Source of the DNA: Actinospineispora spinosispora DSM 44797
GTDB taxonomy: Bacteria; Actinomycetota; Actinomycetes; Mycobacteriales; Pseudonocardiaceae
Direction: 5' to 3'
Length of the DNA: 64,000 bases
Assembly (NCBI RefSeq): GCF_000429025.1
Contig: NZ_AUBB01000024.1
Span: 62,001 to 126,000 of the forward strand
The notes under the pieces were generated by a model. The model was not told the DNA's origin. It was given only the letters and a program-made list of their open reading frames with translations, and did not search any database. Of the stretch, positions 41,228 to 52,318 are shown one piece after another. The first letter of the stretch is position 1; every line of letters starts with the position of its first letter. A program made the translations under genes and the position numbers.

Positions 41228-42436
41228 ATGACCGAGATCCTTGATCGCCCCAACGTGGCCTGGACGGGCGCCGGTGTCGCCGTCGACCCGGAGATGGTTG
41301 CGCACGCCACCGCCCTCGTCCCGCTGATCAGGGAGCACGCGCAGCGCTCCTCCGAGGACCGCAGGGTGGTCCCCGAGGTCGTCGACGCAGTTGAGGCGGC
41401 AGGGCTGTTCAAGTTGCTCGTGCCCCAGCGGCTCGGCGGCATGGGGGCGAACCTCCGGACGATGATGGAGTGCGTCGCGGAGGTCGCCCGTGGCGACGGC
41501 TCGACGGCCTGGGCGGTCGCGCTGCTCAACGTGTGCTCCTGGTTCGCCACGACGTTCTCCGACGAGGCGCAGCGTGACATGTACTCGACGCCCGACGCGA
41601 AGGCCTGCGGCATCTTCTCCCCGCCGCTGAAGTCCGAGCGGGTCGACGGGGGTTACCTGGTCAGCGGCCGCTGGGCCTACTCGTCCGGTTCGTTCGCCGC
41701 GACCTGGGCGACGCTGGGGATCGCGCTGGACAACGGTGACCCACGCGCGCTGGCCCTCATCCCGTCGAGCGCGTGGACGATCGAGCCGACCTGGTTCGTC
41801 GCCGGTATGAAGGGCTCCGGCAGCGACACGATCGTCATCACCGACCACTTCGTGCCCGACCACCGCATCCAGCGGTACCTCGACATGGCCGAGGGCGACT
41901 TCAGGACGACACACAAGGCCGACGAGCAGAACTCCAACATGGCGTTCCTCCCGGTCGCGGCGCTCGTGCTGGTCGCCGCGCAGGTCGGGCTGGCCCGGCA
42001 CGCGATGGAGCGGACGCTGGCGAACCTGCCGAAGAAGAACGTCGCCTACACCTGCTACACCAACGCCCGCAACTCGCCGACCCACCAGGTCGGCGTCGCC
42101 GAGGCCGCGACCCGCTTCGACCAGGCCGAGCTGCTCATGCAGCGGGCCTGCGCGGACATCGACGGCGCGGCGGCGCGCGGCGTGCACCTGGACAAGCTCA
42201 CCCGGGCACGGGTGCGGATGGACACCGGCGTCATCGCCGAGCTGGTCAAGGACGGCCTGGACCGGCTGATGTCGGCGAACGGCGCATCGTCCTTCGCCGA
42301 CGCGAACGTGCTGAGCCGGATCTGGCGTGACGCCGAGATCGCCGGCCGGCACGCGCTGGTCATGCCGGACCTGGGCAAGGAGGCGTACGGACAGCTGCTC
42401 CTCGGCGCCGACGAGCCGTTCAGCCTCGACGTCTGA
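41228..42436 (+). CDS. Flavin-dependent monooxygenase, acyl-CoA dehydrogenase fold (HsaA-like)
   Basis: 402 residues from the ATG at 41228 (GGAGG 6 nt before). The acyl-CoA dehydrogenase-like fold shows as LFKLLVPQRLGGMGANL, VARGDGSTAWAVAL, VDGGYLVSGRWAYSSGS and the helical C-terminal domain. Such two-component enzymes (HsaA, indole or phenol oxygenases) use reduced flavin delivered by a reductase and hydroxylate an aromatic or steroid-derived phenol. No reductase is in this operon; the nearest is at 44772. It is followed 25 bp later by a P450. Confidence 0.88.
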   Translation: MTEILDRPNVAWTGAGVAVDPEMVAHATALVPLIREHAQRSSEDRRVVPEVVDAVEAAGLFKLLVPQRLGGMGANLRTMMECVAEVARGDGSTAWAVALLNVCSWFATTFSDEAQRDMYSTPDAKACGIFSPPLKSERVDGGYLVSGRWAYSSGSFAATWATLGIALDNGDPRALALIPSSAWTIEPTWFVAGMKGSGSDTIVITDHFVPDHRIQRYLDMAEGDFRTTHKADEQNSNMAFLPVAALVLVAAQVGLARHAMERTLANLPKKNVAYTCYTNARNSPTHQVGVAEAATRFDQAELLMQRACADIDGAAARGVHLDKLTRARVRMDTGVIAELVKDGLDRLMSANGASSFADANVLSRIWRDAEIAGRHALVMPDLGKEAYGQLLLGADEPFSLDV

Positions 42437-42461
42437 GCCCCAGCCACCGAAGGAGCAGGCC

Positions 42462-43757
42462 ATGACGACCTCCGCATCGAGATGCCCCGTCACCGACGTC
42501 GCGGACGATTTCGACCCGTTCGACGAGCCGTACCTGGACGATCCGTACGCGTTCTGGAAGATCGCCCGCGAGCAGGCACCGGTCTTCCACAGCCCTCGGC
42601 TCGGCTACTGGGTCGTCAGCCGTTTCGACGACGTCCGCGAGGTCTTCCAGGACACCGACACGTTCTCCGCGTCCATCTCCATCACCCCGCTCAGACAACT
42701 GTGCCCCGCCGCGGTCGACGAGCTGGTCAAAGCGGAGATGGCGATGGGACCGAGCCTGGTCAACGAGGACCCGCCGATCCACACCAGACGCCGTCAGCAC
42801 GTCCGCAACGCGCTGGTGGCCCCCCGGCGGATCGAGGCGGTGCGGCCCCGGATCCGGGAGCTGGCCAACCGCTACATCGACGGGTTCGTCCGGCGCGGGC
42901 ACGCCGATCTCGTCGCCGACTTCGCCTGGGAGATCCCGGCGCTGGTGGCATTCGCGGTCATGGGCGTTCCCGACGAGGACGTCGAACGCGCGAAGGAGTT
43001 CTCCGGCCGGCTCGCGCTGTTCACCTGGGGCTACCCGTCGGACGAGGAACAGACGCAGCTGGCCGCCGGGATGGGCCAGTACTGGACGTACGCGAAGGAA
43101 CACGTCCAGCGGCGCCTGCGCGAGCAGACCGACGACTACATCAGCGAGCTGATCAGGTCCTGGCGCGCCGAGGGCAACGAGGAACTGTTCGACGAGGACT
43201 ACCTGGTCACGACGATGATGAACTTCCTGTTCGCCGGGCACGAGACGACCACCAACGCCACCGCGAACGGCATGCGGGCGCTGCTGGAGAATCGTGACCA
43301 ATGGGACGCGCTGTGCGCGGATCCGTCCCTGGCGCCGGGCGCGGTCGAGGAGATCCTGCGCTACAGCTCCTCGGTCATCGCCTGGCGTCGTGAGGTCGTC
43401 CGCGACGCCGTCATCGGGGGCGTCGCCATCCCGGCGGGTTCGAAGGTGCTGGCGGTCACCGGCTCGGCGAACCACGACGAGTCGGTCTTCCCGTCGCCGG
43501 AGACGTTCGACATCACGCGGCGCAACGCCAGGAAGCACTTCGCGTTCGGCAACGGCCGCCACCTGTGCCTGGGCGCGCCGCTGGCCAGGCTGGAGATGCA
43601 GATCTTCCTGGAGGAGCTGGGCCGCAGGCTGCCGCACATGAGGCTGGTCGAGGACCAGACCTTCACCTACTCACCGAACACCTCGTTCAGGGGCCCCGAC
43701 CACCTCCTGGTGCACTGGGACCCGCACGCCAACCCCCAGCACGCCGATCGCCCCTGA
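42462..43757 (+). CDS. Cytochrome P450
   Basis: 431 residues from the ATG at 42462 (AAGGAGCAGG before). I-helix oxygen-binding motif AGHETTTN (258-265), ExxR (297-300), and heme loop FGNGRHLCLGAPLARLE with the ligand Cys 369. Bacterial class I enzyme, soluble; it would need a ferredoxin and reductase, and none is beside it. The genes upstream (AraC, flavin monooxygenase) suggest a role in aromatic or terpenoid oxidation. Followed 4 bp later by the third CGTGAGTG palindrome. Confidence 0.94.
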   Translation: MTTSASRCPVTDVADDFDPFDEPYLDDPYAFWKIAREQAPVFHSPRLGYWVVSRFDDVREVFQDTDTFSASISITPLRQLCPAAVDELVKAEMAMGPSLVNEDPPIHTRRRQHVRNALVAPRRIEAVRPRIRELANRYIDGFVRRGHADLVADFAWEIPALVAFAVMGVPDEDVERAKEFSGRLALFTWGYPSDEEQTQLAAGMGQYWTYAKEHVQRRLREQTDDYISELIRSWRAEGNEELFDEDYLVTTMMNFLFAGHETTTNATANGMRALLENRDQWDALCADPSLAPGAVEEILRYSSSVIAWRREVVRDAVIGGVAIPAGSKVLAVTGSANHDESVFPSPETFDITRRNARKHFAFGNGRHLCLGAPLARLEMQIFLEELGRRLPHMRLVEDQTFTYSPNTSFRGPDHLLVHWDPHANPQHADRP

Positions 43758-43761
43758 TCAG

Positions 43762-43823
43762 AACCCGTGAGTGGCGAGTGGTCCCCTGGGACCACTCGCC
43801 ACTCACGGGTTGTGACCTGCGCT
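43762..43823. repeat. CGTGAGTG palindrome + N5 + TGACCTGCG, copy 3
   Basis: Perfect 24-nt arms (43762-43785, begins AACCCGTGAGTGGCGAGTGG; 43788-43811) around CT. After CACTCACG, exactly five bases precede TGACCTGCGCT (43813-43823), as in the two copies at 22728-22859. It lies between the P450 and the convergent IclR gene. Confidence 0.92.
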
Positions 43824-43826
43824 GTG

Positions 43827-44645
43827 TCAGAAGAAGCCGTCGCGGGCGTGGGGCTGTGTGCGTTGGGTGTAGCCCAGCTCCTGGGACAGGGCGGCGGCGG
43901 TCTCCAGCAGCGTCGGGACGGTCTCGGTCTGGAGTCGCTCGGGCGCGAGCCGCCCGGCCGAGGTCGAGGACGCGAGGGCCGCGACCACGGCGCCGGTGCG
44001 GTCGCGGACCGGCGCGGAGACGGAGATGAGGCCTTCCTCCAGCTCGCCGTCGACGAGCGACCAGCCCTGTTCGCGGACCGTCGCCAGCGCGGTGCGCAGC
44101 TGCGCCGGATCGGTCAGGGTGCGCGCGGTGTGCGGCCGCAGCGGCGCCTCCTCCAGGAAGCGGGTGATCCGCTCGGGACCCGACCAGGCCAGCAGCACCC
44201 GGCCCATGGACGTCGCGTGCGCCGAGACCCGGGTACCGACGGCGACGTTGATGCTCATGATGCGGCGGACCGGGACGCGCGCCACGTACACGACCTCGTT
44301 GTGGTCCAGCTCCGCCAGCGAGGCGGACTCGCTGGTCCGTTCGGCCAGGCGCAGAAGGTGTGGGTGCGCGAGCTCGATCCGGGCGTTCGTCGCAGTGTAG
44401 TGCTGCCCGATGGTGAGCACCCGAGGGGTCAGTGACCAGCGGGTTCCCTCGTTGGCGACGTAGCCGAGGCGCTGCAGGGTGAGCAGCAGCCGACGTACGG
44501 CGGGGCGGGAGAAACCGGTCGCCGTGGCGAGCTCGGCGAGCGTCGGGTTGGTCAGGTCCTCGTCGAAGGCGAGCAGCACCGCGAAGCCGCGTTCGAGGCT
44601 CTGGACGTAGTCCCGGTCGGTGCCAGCCGTGCTCATGGTTTCCAT
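43827..44645 (-). CDS. IclR family regulator, likely CatR-type for the cat genes
   Basis: 272 residues (a second ATG at 44636 is possible). N-terminal winged HTH: SLERGFAVLLAFDEDLTNPTLAELATATGFSRPAVRRLLLTLQRLGYV across residues 16-63; C-terminal effector domain: VGTRVSAHATSMGRVLLA, GEL.EGLISVSAPV. Close to PcaR/CatR members that sense muconate or 3-oxoadipate. It is divergent from the flavin reductase-hydroxylase-catABC operon, the same arrangement as catR in rhodococci. Confidence 0.9.
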   Translation of the reverse strand: METMSTAGTDRDYVQSLERGFAVLLAFDEDLTNPTLAELATATGFSRPAVRRLLLTLQRLGYVANEGTRWSLTPRVLTIGQHYTATNARIELAHPHLLRLAERTSESASLAELDHNEVVYVARVPVRRIMSINVAVGTRVSAHATSMGRVLLAWSGPERITRFLEEAPLRPHTARTLTDPAQLRTALATVREQGWSLVDGELEEGLISVSAPVRDRTGAVVAALASSTSAGRLAPERLQTETVPTLLETAAALSQELGYTQRTQPHARDGFF

Positions 44646-44715
44646 CTTTGCCTATTCGGTCTTGAACCGGCCCTTGACCGCCAGGGGTGGCGTGGGGCAC
44701 TCTTCATCGCATCGA

Positions 44716-44748
44716 ACGCAAAGCGTGCAGAACGTACGCATAGCGTAC
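44716..44748. promoter_or_regulatory. Putative IclR operator pair
   Basis: ACGC-AAA-GCGT (44716-44726) and GTACGC-ATA-GCGTAC (44734-44748) are two palindromes with the same GC-rich half-site ACGC/GCGT and 3-nt spacers, centred 20 bp apart (two helical turns). They lie 23-55 bp before the flavin reductase start in the divergent control region. Confidence 0.65.
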
Positions 44749-44771
44749 AGCCTCGGAGAAGGAGGCGCGAC

Positions 44772-45335
44772 ATGGCGGTCGCACCCAAGGAACTACGGGC
44801 TGCCTTCGGTCGGTTCGCCACCGGTGTCACGGTGGTGACCTGCCGAAACAATGACGGCGAACCGCACGGTGCCACGGTCAACGCGTTCACCGCCGTGTCA
44901 CTGGAGCCGGCGCTGTGCCAGGTCACGCTGACCCGGCAGTCGAAGGCGTGCGGCTATCTGGACGGCTCGCCGTTCGCGGTCAACGTGATGGGCGCCGGCC
45001 AGACGGACACCGCATGGCATTTCGCCGGGCGCCCCTGCGCTCCCGGCCCGGAGTGGGCCGACGGGCCCACCGCGCCGGTGCTGGTCGGGTCGGCCGCCGT
45101 CTACTCCTGCCGGCCGTGGCGCACCTACGACGGAGGCGACCACCTCATCGTCGTCGGCGAGGTCGAGCACATCGACGTCACCGACCACGACCCGCTGCTG
45201 TTCTTCGCCGGCGCGTTCCGGGCGATCGGTCCGAAGGAGACCGGCACCCACTGGAGCGGCTCGCTCGACTGCCCGGAGGCCGGCTGGTTCGACGCCTCCA
45301 CCAGGTTCACGCCACTGCGCCCGCACGCCGCCTGA
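44772..45335 (+). CDS. Flavin reductase (HpaC/PheA2-like component)
   Basis: 187 residues of the flavin reductase-like split barrel: [39 protein letters not shown], and [16 protein letters not shown], which form the flavin/NADH site. It supplies reduced FAD to a two-component monooxygenase; the partner is surely the HpaB-type gene 37 bp downstream. GAGAAGGAGG precedes the ATG. The HsaA-like enzyme at 41228 could also be served. Confidence 0.92.
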   Translation: MAVAPKELRAAFGRFATGVTVVTCRNNDGEPHGATVNAFTAVSLEPALCQVTLTRQSKACGYLDGSPFAVNVMGAGQTDTAWHFAGRPCAPGPEWADGPTAPVLVGSAAVYSCRPWRTYDGGDHLIVVGEVEHIDVTDHDPLLFFAGAFRAIGPKETGTHWSGSLDCPEAGWFDASTRFTPLRPHAA

Positions 45336-45372
45336 GCTTCCCCATTCCCCAGCAAGACGAAGGGCTACCCGG

Positions 45373-47812
<2,440 letters not shown>

Positions 47813-47818
47813 CACCAT

Positions 47819-47856
47819 GGCCCGGCCCGACCAAATGATCTTGGTCGGGCCGGGCC
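47819..47856 (+). terminator. Perfect 16-bp hairpin between catA and catB
   Basis: GGCCCGGCCCGACCAA (47819-47834), loop ATGATC, exact reverse complement 47841-47856. It starts 6 bp after the catA stop, with no T-tract. It may be an attenuating terminator or an mRNA-stability element that reduces expression of catB and the genes after it. Confidence 0.7.
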
Positions 47857-47882
47857 CACCTACCTGTTCCGAGAGGACCTCC

Positions 47883-49007
47883 GTGAGCGACGACCTGCGG
47901 ATCGACCGAGTCGAGACCGTGCTGCTCGACATCCCGCTACGCCGCCCGCACCGCTTCGCGCGCGCGAGCATGGACGCGCAGCCGGTGCTGTACGTGTTCG
48001 TCCGCACCGCCGGCGGGCTCACCGGTGTCGGTGAGGGCGTGGTGCCCGGCGGGCCGTGGTGGGGCGGGGAGTCCGTCGAGACCATGCAGCTGGTCGTCGA
48101 GCGCTTCATCGCGCCGATCCTGCTGGGCCGCCGCGTCGACGACATCCACGCCATCGTGCGTGACGTCACCGACGTCGTCGCCGCGAACCTCTACGCCAAG
48201 GCCGCCGTCGAGGTCGCGCTGCACGATGCGTGGGCGCGTGGCCTCGGGGTGCCGGTGCACACCCTGCTCGGCGGACTCGCCCGCACGTCGATCCCGGTGA
48301 CCTGGGCGTTGGGCACCGAGCCGGCACCGGTGGTGATCGAGGAGGCGCTCGGCAAGCTGGACGCGGGACTGCACCGTTCGTTCAAGCTCAAGATGGGCGC
48401 GCAGGAACCGGCCGACGACGTGGCCCGCATCTGCGCGGTCGCGGAGAAGCTGGCCGGCGTCGCCGGCGTGCGCGTCGACATCAACGCACGCTGGGACCGC
48501 CTCACCGCGCTGACCCACCTGCCGAAGCTCGCCCAGGCCGGTGTGGAGATGATCGAACAGCCGGTGCACGGTTCGGAGATCGACGCGCTTGCCGAGATCA
48601 ACGCCGCACTGCCCGTCCCGGTCATGGCCGACGAGGCGCTGCGCACCCCGTCCGACGCGATCCGCATCGCCGACCGCCGCGCCGCGGACATCTTCGCGGT
48701 CAAGACGACCAAGTGCGGCGGGTTGCGGGCCAGCATGGAGATCGCCGCGATCGGCGCGGCCGCCGGCATCCCGTCCCACGGCGCCACGTCGATCGAGTCA
48801 CCGGTCGGCACGGCGGCGTCGCTGCAGTTCGCGTGCGCCGCGCCGGGTGTCACGTGGGGCAGCGAGCTGTTCGGGCCGCTGCTGATGGCGGAGGAGATGC
48901 TCGTCGAACCGCTGCGCTACGCCGACGGCGAGCTGCACCTGCCCGACGGTCCCGGCCTCGGGATCGAGCTGGACCCCGACAAGCTGCGCGCCTTCCGGAG
49001 GGACTGA
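47883..49007 (+). CDS. catB: Muconate cycloisomerase
   Basis: 374 residues from the GTG at 47883 (GAGAGGACC before). Enolase superfamily, MLE subgroup: catalytic Lys in FKLKMG, metal ligands in VDINARWD (Asp), EQPV (Glu) and MADEAL (Asp), and base region AVKTTKCGGL. It converts cis,cis-muconate to muconolactone. The upstream frame is longer, but only noise. catC follows 4 bp after the stop. Confidence 0.94.
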   Translation: MSDDLRIDRVETVLLDIPLRRPHRFARASMDAQPVLYVFVRTAGGLTGVGEGVVPGGPWWGGESVETMQLVVERFIAPILLGRRVDDIHAIVRDVTDVVAANLYAKAAVEVALHDAWARGLGVPVHTLLGGLARTSIPVTWALGTEPAPVVIEEALGKLDAGLHRSFKLKMGAQEPADDVARICAVAEKLAGVAGVRVDINARWDRLTALTHLPKLAQAGVEMIEQPVHGSEIDALAEINAALPVPVMADEALRTPSDAIRIADRRAADIFAVKTTKCGGLRASMEIAAIGAAAGIPSHGATSIESPVGTAASLQFACAAPGVTWGSELFGPLLMAEEMLVEPLRYADGELHLPDGPGLGIELDPDKLRAFRRD

Positions 49008-49011
49008 ACCC

Positions 49012-49287
49012 ATGCTCTTCCACGTCACCATGGACGTCGACATCCCGGCCGACCTCGACGCGGGCGTCCGCGCGGACACCGTCGCGCGGGAGAAGGCCTA
49101 CTCGCAGGACCTGCAGCGACAGGGCAAGTGGCGCCACATCTGGCGGGTCGTCGGGCAGTACTCCAACGTCAGCGTCTTCGACGTCGACTCCACCGACGAG
49201 CTGCACGACATCCTGTGGAACCTGCCACTGTTCCCGTACATGTCGGTGAAGGTCACGCCGCTCTGCCCGCACCCGTCCGCGATCTGA
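49012..49287 (+). CDS. catC: Muconolactone delta-isomerase
   Basis: 91 residues, the usual length. LFHVTMDVDIPADLDAGVRAD, LQRQGKWRHIWRVVGQYSNVSVFDV and ILWNLPLFPYMSVKVTPLCPHPSAI match CatC, the small decameric isomerase that turns muconolactone into 3-oxoadipate enol-lactone. It lies 4 bp after catB. The 196-bp gap that follows holds a block of nested repeats. Confidence 0.95.
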   Translation: MLFHVTMDVDIPADLDAGVRADTVAREKAYSQDLQRQGKWRHIWRVVGQYSNVSVFDVDSTDELHDILWNLPLFPYMSVKVTPLCPHPSAI

Positions 49288-49337
49288 CAGACACTGACGA
49301 TATGGAGATTGCGATGACGGCCGCGGACCGCGCGCCA

Positions 49338-49475
49338 GAATGTCCCGACTCGCGCGGCACTATCCAGCGACTCGCGCCGCGGAATGTCCCGACTCGCGGA
49401 GGCATGCGCACCTACCTCGGCGAGTCGCTGGATTCTGCCGCGCGAGTCGCGGGATCGTGCCGCGCGAGTCGGGAG
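49338..49475. repeat. Block of nested palindromes and direct repeats between catC and pcaI
   Basis: CCCGACTCGCGCGGCAC (49344-49360) pairs exactly with 49457-49473; ATCCAGCGACTCGC (49362-49375) pairs exactly with 49420-49433; GAATGTCCCGACTCGCG appears twice (49339 and 49382). The word CGACTCGC or its complement occurs at least six times. There is no convincing gene in 49288-49483. It separates catABC from the CoA-transferase genes of the same pathway. Confidence 0.88.
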
Positions 49476-49483
49476 TCGAGCCG

Positions 49484-50164
49484 ATGATCGCCGTCGAGAT
49501 GGAGGCGGATGTAGCGGTCGGTGAGATCGGCGACGGGGCGACCGTCTTGATCGGTGGCTTCGGCACCGCCGGTCAGCCCGTCGAGCTGATCGACGCGCTG
49601 CGCCGCTCCGGTGCCCGGGACCTGACGGTGGTCAACAACAACGCCGGCAACGGTGAGGAGGGTCTCGCGGCCCTGCTTGCCGCCGGGCAGGTTCGGAAGA
49701 TCATCTGCTCGTTCCCCCGGCAGCGGGACTCCTATGTGTTCGACGAGCTGTACCGGTCGGGCCGCATCGAGCTGGAGGTCGTTCCGCAGGGCAACCTGGC
49801 TGAGCGGATGCGCGCGGCCGGCGCCGGGATCGGGGCGTTCTTCTGCCCCACCGCGGTCGGCACCTCGCTGGGCGAGGGTAAGGAGACCCGCGCGATCGAC
49901 GGTCGCGAGTACGTCCTGGAGTACCCGATCCGCGGTGACGTCGCGTTGATCAAGGCGCATGTCGCGGACACCATGGGCAACCTGGTGTACCGCAGGACCG
50001 CGCGGAACTTCGGCCCGGTCATGGCCACCGCGGCCGCGACCACGATCGTGCAGGTCGACCGCGTCGTCGAGGCCGGTGAGCTGGACCCCGAAGCGGTGGT
50101 GACGCCCGGCATCTACGTCGACCGCATCGTCGTGACCTCGGCGAAGAACGAGGAGGCTGCCTGA
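49484..50164 (+). CDS. pcaI: 3-oxoadipate CoA-transferase, alpha subunit
   Basis: 226 residues from the ATG at 49484. The glycine-rich ILIGGFGTAGQPVELIDAL-type motif (here VLIGGFGTAGQPVEL) and NNNAGNGEEGLAALLAAGQVRKIICSFPRQ are typical of the alpha subunit, as is the PRxTARNFGPVMATAA-like ending (YRRTARNFGP). With the beta subunit it moves CoA from succinyl-CoA to 3-oxoadipate. The stop shares one base with the start of the next gene. Confidence 0.93.
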   Translation: MIAVEMEADVAVGEIGDGATVLIGGFGTAGQPVELIDALRRSGARDLTVVNNNAGNGEEGLAALLAAGQVRKIICSFPRQRDSYVFDELYRSGRIELEVVPQGNLAERMRAAGAGIGAFFCPTAVGTSLGEGKETRAIDGREYVLEYPIRGDVALIKAHVADTMGNLVYRRTARNFGPVMATAAATTIVQVDRVVEAGELDPEAVVTPGIYVDRIVVTSAKNEEAA

Positions 50165-50814
50165 TGACCCGCGAGCACACCGACCGGGGCCCGTTGAGCC
50201 GCGACGAGATCGCCGCCGCTGTCGCCGCCGACATTCCACGTGGCTCCTACGTCAATCTGGGCATCGGGCAGCCGACACTGGTCGCCGACTTCCTGCCCGG
50301 CGACAGCGGGGTGGTCCTGCACACCGAGAACGGGATGCTCGGGATGGGCCCGGCCGCGCACGGCGACGCGATCGACCCGGACCTGATCAACGCCGGGAAG
50401 ATCCCGGTGACCGAGTCGCTCGGAGCGTCGTACTTCCACCAGGCCGACTCGTTCGCCATGATGCGCGGCGGTCACCTCGACGTGTGTGTGCTGGGCGCGT
50501 TCCAGGTCGCCGCGAACGGTGACCTGGCCAACTGGCACACCGGTGAGCCCGATGCGATCCCGGCGGTGGGCGGCGCGATGGATCTGGCCATCGGTGCCAA
50601 GCAGGTGTTCGTCATGATGTCGCTGTTCGCCAAGGACGGGTCGTCCAAGATCGTCCCCACCTGCAGCTATCCACTGACCGGTCGCGGCTGCGTCAACCGC
50701 GTCTACACCGACCACGGCGTCTTCCTCCTCGGCGACGGTGTCGTCCGGGTCCGCGAGACCTACGGGCTGTCCCTGACCGAGCTGCGCGCCCGAATCGACG
50801 TCGACCTCCGATGA
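50164..50814 (+). CDS. pcaJ: 3-oxoadipate CoA-transferase, beta subunit
   Basis: 216 residues. YVNLGIGQPTLVADFLP, the catalytic Glu in HTENGMLGMGP, and MRGGHLDVCVLGAFQVAANGDLANW identify the beta subunit, which carries the Glu that forms the CoA thioester. It shares one base with pcaI (start ATG at 50164). The pathway needs the enol-lactone hydrolase (PcaD) before and a thiolase (PcaF) after this step; neither is recognisable here. Ends 7 bp before the convergent HxlR gene. Confidence 0.94.
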   Translation: MTREHTDRGPLSRDEIAAAVAADIPRGSYVNLGIGQPTLVADFLPGDSGVVLHTENGMLGMGPAAHGDAIDPDLINAGKIPVTESLGASYFHQADSFAMMRGGHLDVCVLGAFQVAANGDLANWHTGEPDAIPAVGGAMDLAIGAKQVFVMMSLFAKDGSSKIVPTCSYPLTGRGCVNRVYTDHGVFLLGDGVVRVRETYGLSLTELRARIDVDLR

Positions 50815-50821
50815 GCCTCGG

Positions 50822-51346
50822 CTAGCCCCGTTCCTGGTTCGGGTCGAGGGCGAGTGCCTCGGCGTGCGCGGCTGCCAGACGCTCGCCGACGGTCGGCCCG
50901 GTTCGCGGTGGGACGGGTGTGCCGAGGTGCTCGGCACGCAGCTCGGCCATGAAGTCGTCCCACAGGCCGGGCCCGCCGTCGGCGAGCACCTCGGCCCGCA
51001 CCCGCAGCGCCGGCGTCGTGGGGCGATGGCGCGCACCCCACTGCCCGAGCACGGCCATGACCGGGACGAGCTGGATGGCGGCTTCGGTGAGGCTGTACTC
51101 GGCGCGCCTGCCCCGGCCCGCGTCCGCCCGGGTGAGCAGGCCTTCGGCGACCAGGCGACGGAGCCGGTCGGCAAGGATGTTCGAGGCGATGCCCTCCTCG
51201 GAGTGCTCCTGCAGGACGCGGAAGTACCGTCGGTTGCCGAACATGACGTCGCGCAGGACCAGCAGCGACCAGCGGTCGCCGATCACCTCCACCGCGGCGT
51301 TGATCGCGCAGCCCGAGCGCGGTTGGTCCGATCTCCCCGTCACCAT
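50822..51346 (-). CDS. HxlR family transcriptional regulator
   Basis: 174 residues. Winged HTH with the conserved N-terminal Cys: SGCAINAAVEVIGDRWSLLVLRDVMFGNRRYFRVLQ, then LADRLRRLVAEGLLTRADAGRGRRAEYSLTEAA. HxlR/DUF24 proteins often sense reactive electrophiles or quinones with this Cys. It is divergent from a DHFR-like gene (83-bp gap), so the pair likely forms a small response unit. Confidence 0.92.
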   Translation of the reverse strand: MVTGRSDQPRSGCAINAAVEVIGDRWSLLVLRDVMFGNRRYFRVLQEHSEEGIASNILADRLRRLVAEGLLTRADAGRGRRAEYSLTEAAIQLVPVMAVLGQWGARHRPTTPALRVRAEVLADGGPGLWDDFMAELRAEHLGTPVPPRTGPTVGERLAAAHAEALALDPNQERG

Positions 51347-51429
51347 GCCGTGTATAGCACTTGCGGTTTGCCACCACCTGCTACCGTCTGCCCAACCGCT
51401 TGCAAGTCACAATCACTCAGGGGTTGGCG

Positions 51430-52035
51430 ATGCCGGACACCACCTGTCACATGTCCATCTCGCTGGACGGCTTCGTCGCCGGACCGGACCAGAGCCGGGA
51501 CAACCCCCTGGGCAAGCGGGGACTGGAGCTGCACAGCTGGCACATCGGCGACCCGAGGGCCACCGACGCCGACAGGGCCGCGAACGACTGGCTCATGCGT
51601 CCCCGAGGCGCATACGTGATGGGCCGCAACATGTACGGCCCGATCCGAGGGGACTGGGACGAGGACTGGTCGGGCTGGTGGGGCGCCGAACCGCCGTACC
51701 ACGCGCCGGTGTTCGTGCTGACCCACCACAGCCACGACCCGATCCAGATGGACGGCGGGACGACCTTCCACTTCATCACCGACGGCTTCGACGCGGCCTA
51801 CGCCGCGGCGCGCGAGGCCGCCGGGGACAACGGTATCGACATCGCCGGTGGGGCCTCGACCGTCCGGCAGGCGCTGAACGCCGGGGTGGTCGACGAGCTC
51901 ACCCTCGACATCGCGCCCGTCCTGCTCGGTTCCGGCGAGCGCATGTTCGACGGCGTCGAGTCCTTCGGCTTCGAGCCCGTCGAGGCGCTCCACTCGCCGC
52001 TGGCCACCCACATCCGCTACCGCAAGGTCAGCTGA
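51430..52035 (+). CDS. Dihydrofolate reductase-like (RibD C-terminal domain) protein
   Basis: 201 residues from the ATG at 51430. HMSISLDGFVAGPDQSRDNP, YVMGRNMYGPIRGDW, and DIAGGASTVRQALNAGVVDELTLDIAPVLLGSGERMFDG show the reductase fold and the NADPH-binding loop. It is a second member of the same family as the gene at 8818, each with a different class of regulator beside it. Substrate unknown. Confidence 0.9.
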   Translation: MPDTTCHMSISLDGFVAGPDQSRDNPLGKRGLELHSWHIGDPRATDADRAANDWLMRPRGAYVMGRNMYGPIRGDWDEDWSGWWGAEPPYHAPVFVLTHHSHDPIQMDGGTTFHFITDGFDAAYAAAREAAGDNGIDIAGGASTVRQALNAGVVDELTLDIAPVLLGSGERMFDGVESFGFEPVEALHSPLATHIRYRKVS

Positions 52036-52318
52036 TTCGGTAACGAAACGGCGCCTCGATCTGAACCAGGCGTCGGGAGGCGCTGACCACGAACTCCGCA
52101 CTCGGTCGGCAACGCCGGTGAGGTAGCCCCGCTGCCCCGGCCACAGCTTTCTCGGCTTCGGCGACCTGTCCTTCGTACCCACCCGGCGCACGGTGCCGCC
52201 GCGCTCCCGGCGTCCGGATTTGAGGGATTCCTGGCCGGATGAAGGCGGCGGAGAATGGGGGCGGGTCGGCAGCATGGAACTCACATTCCAGTAGCTGTTG
52301 CCCGAAAGCGAAGAGGCC
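52036..52318. other. Gap without recognised gene
   Basis: 283 bp between the DHFR-like and HD-domain genes. Frames in it do not resemble proteins, and I see no clear palindrome or repeat. The leader of the HD gene, with GAAGAGG at about 52309, lies at its end. Confidence 0.5.

Noticed and set aside
49128..49487. 119-codon frame across catC end and repeat block
   Set aside because: Alternative frame of catC continued through the repeat block.
51357..51417. ACTTGCGGTT / AACCGCTTGCAAGT inverted repeat between hxlR and the DHFR-like gene
   Set aside because: Arms match only with a 4-nt gap; too weak to call an operator.
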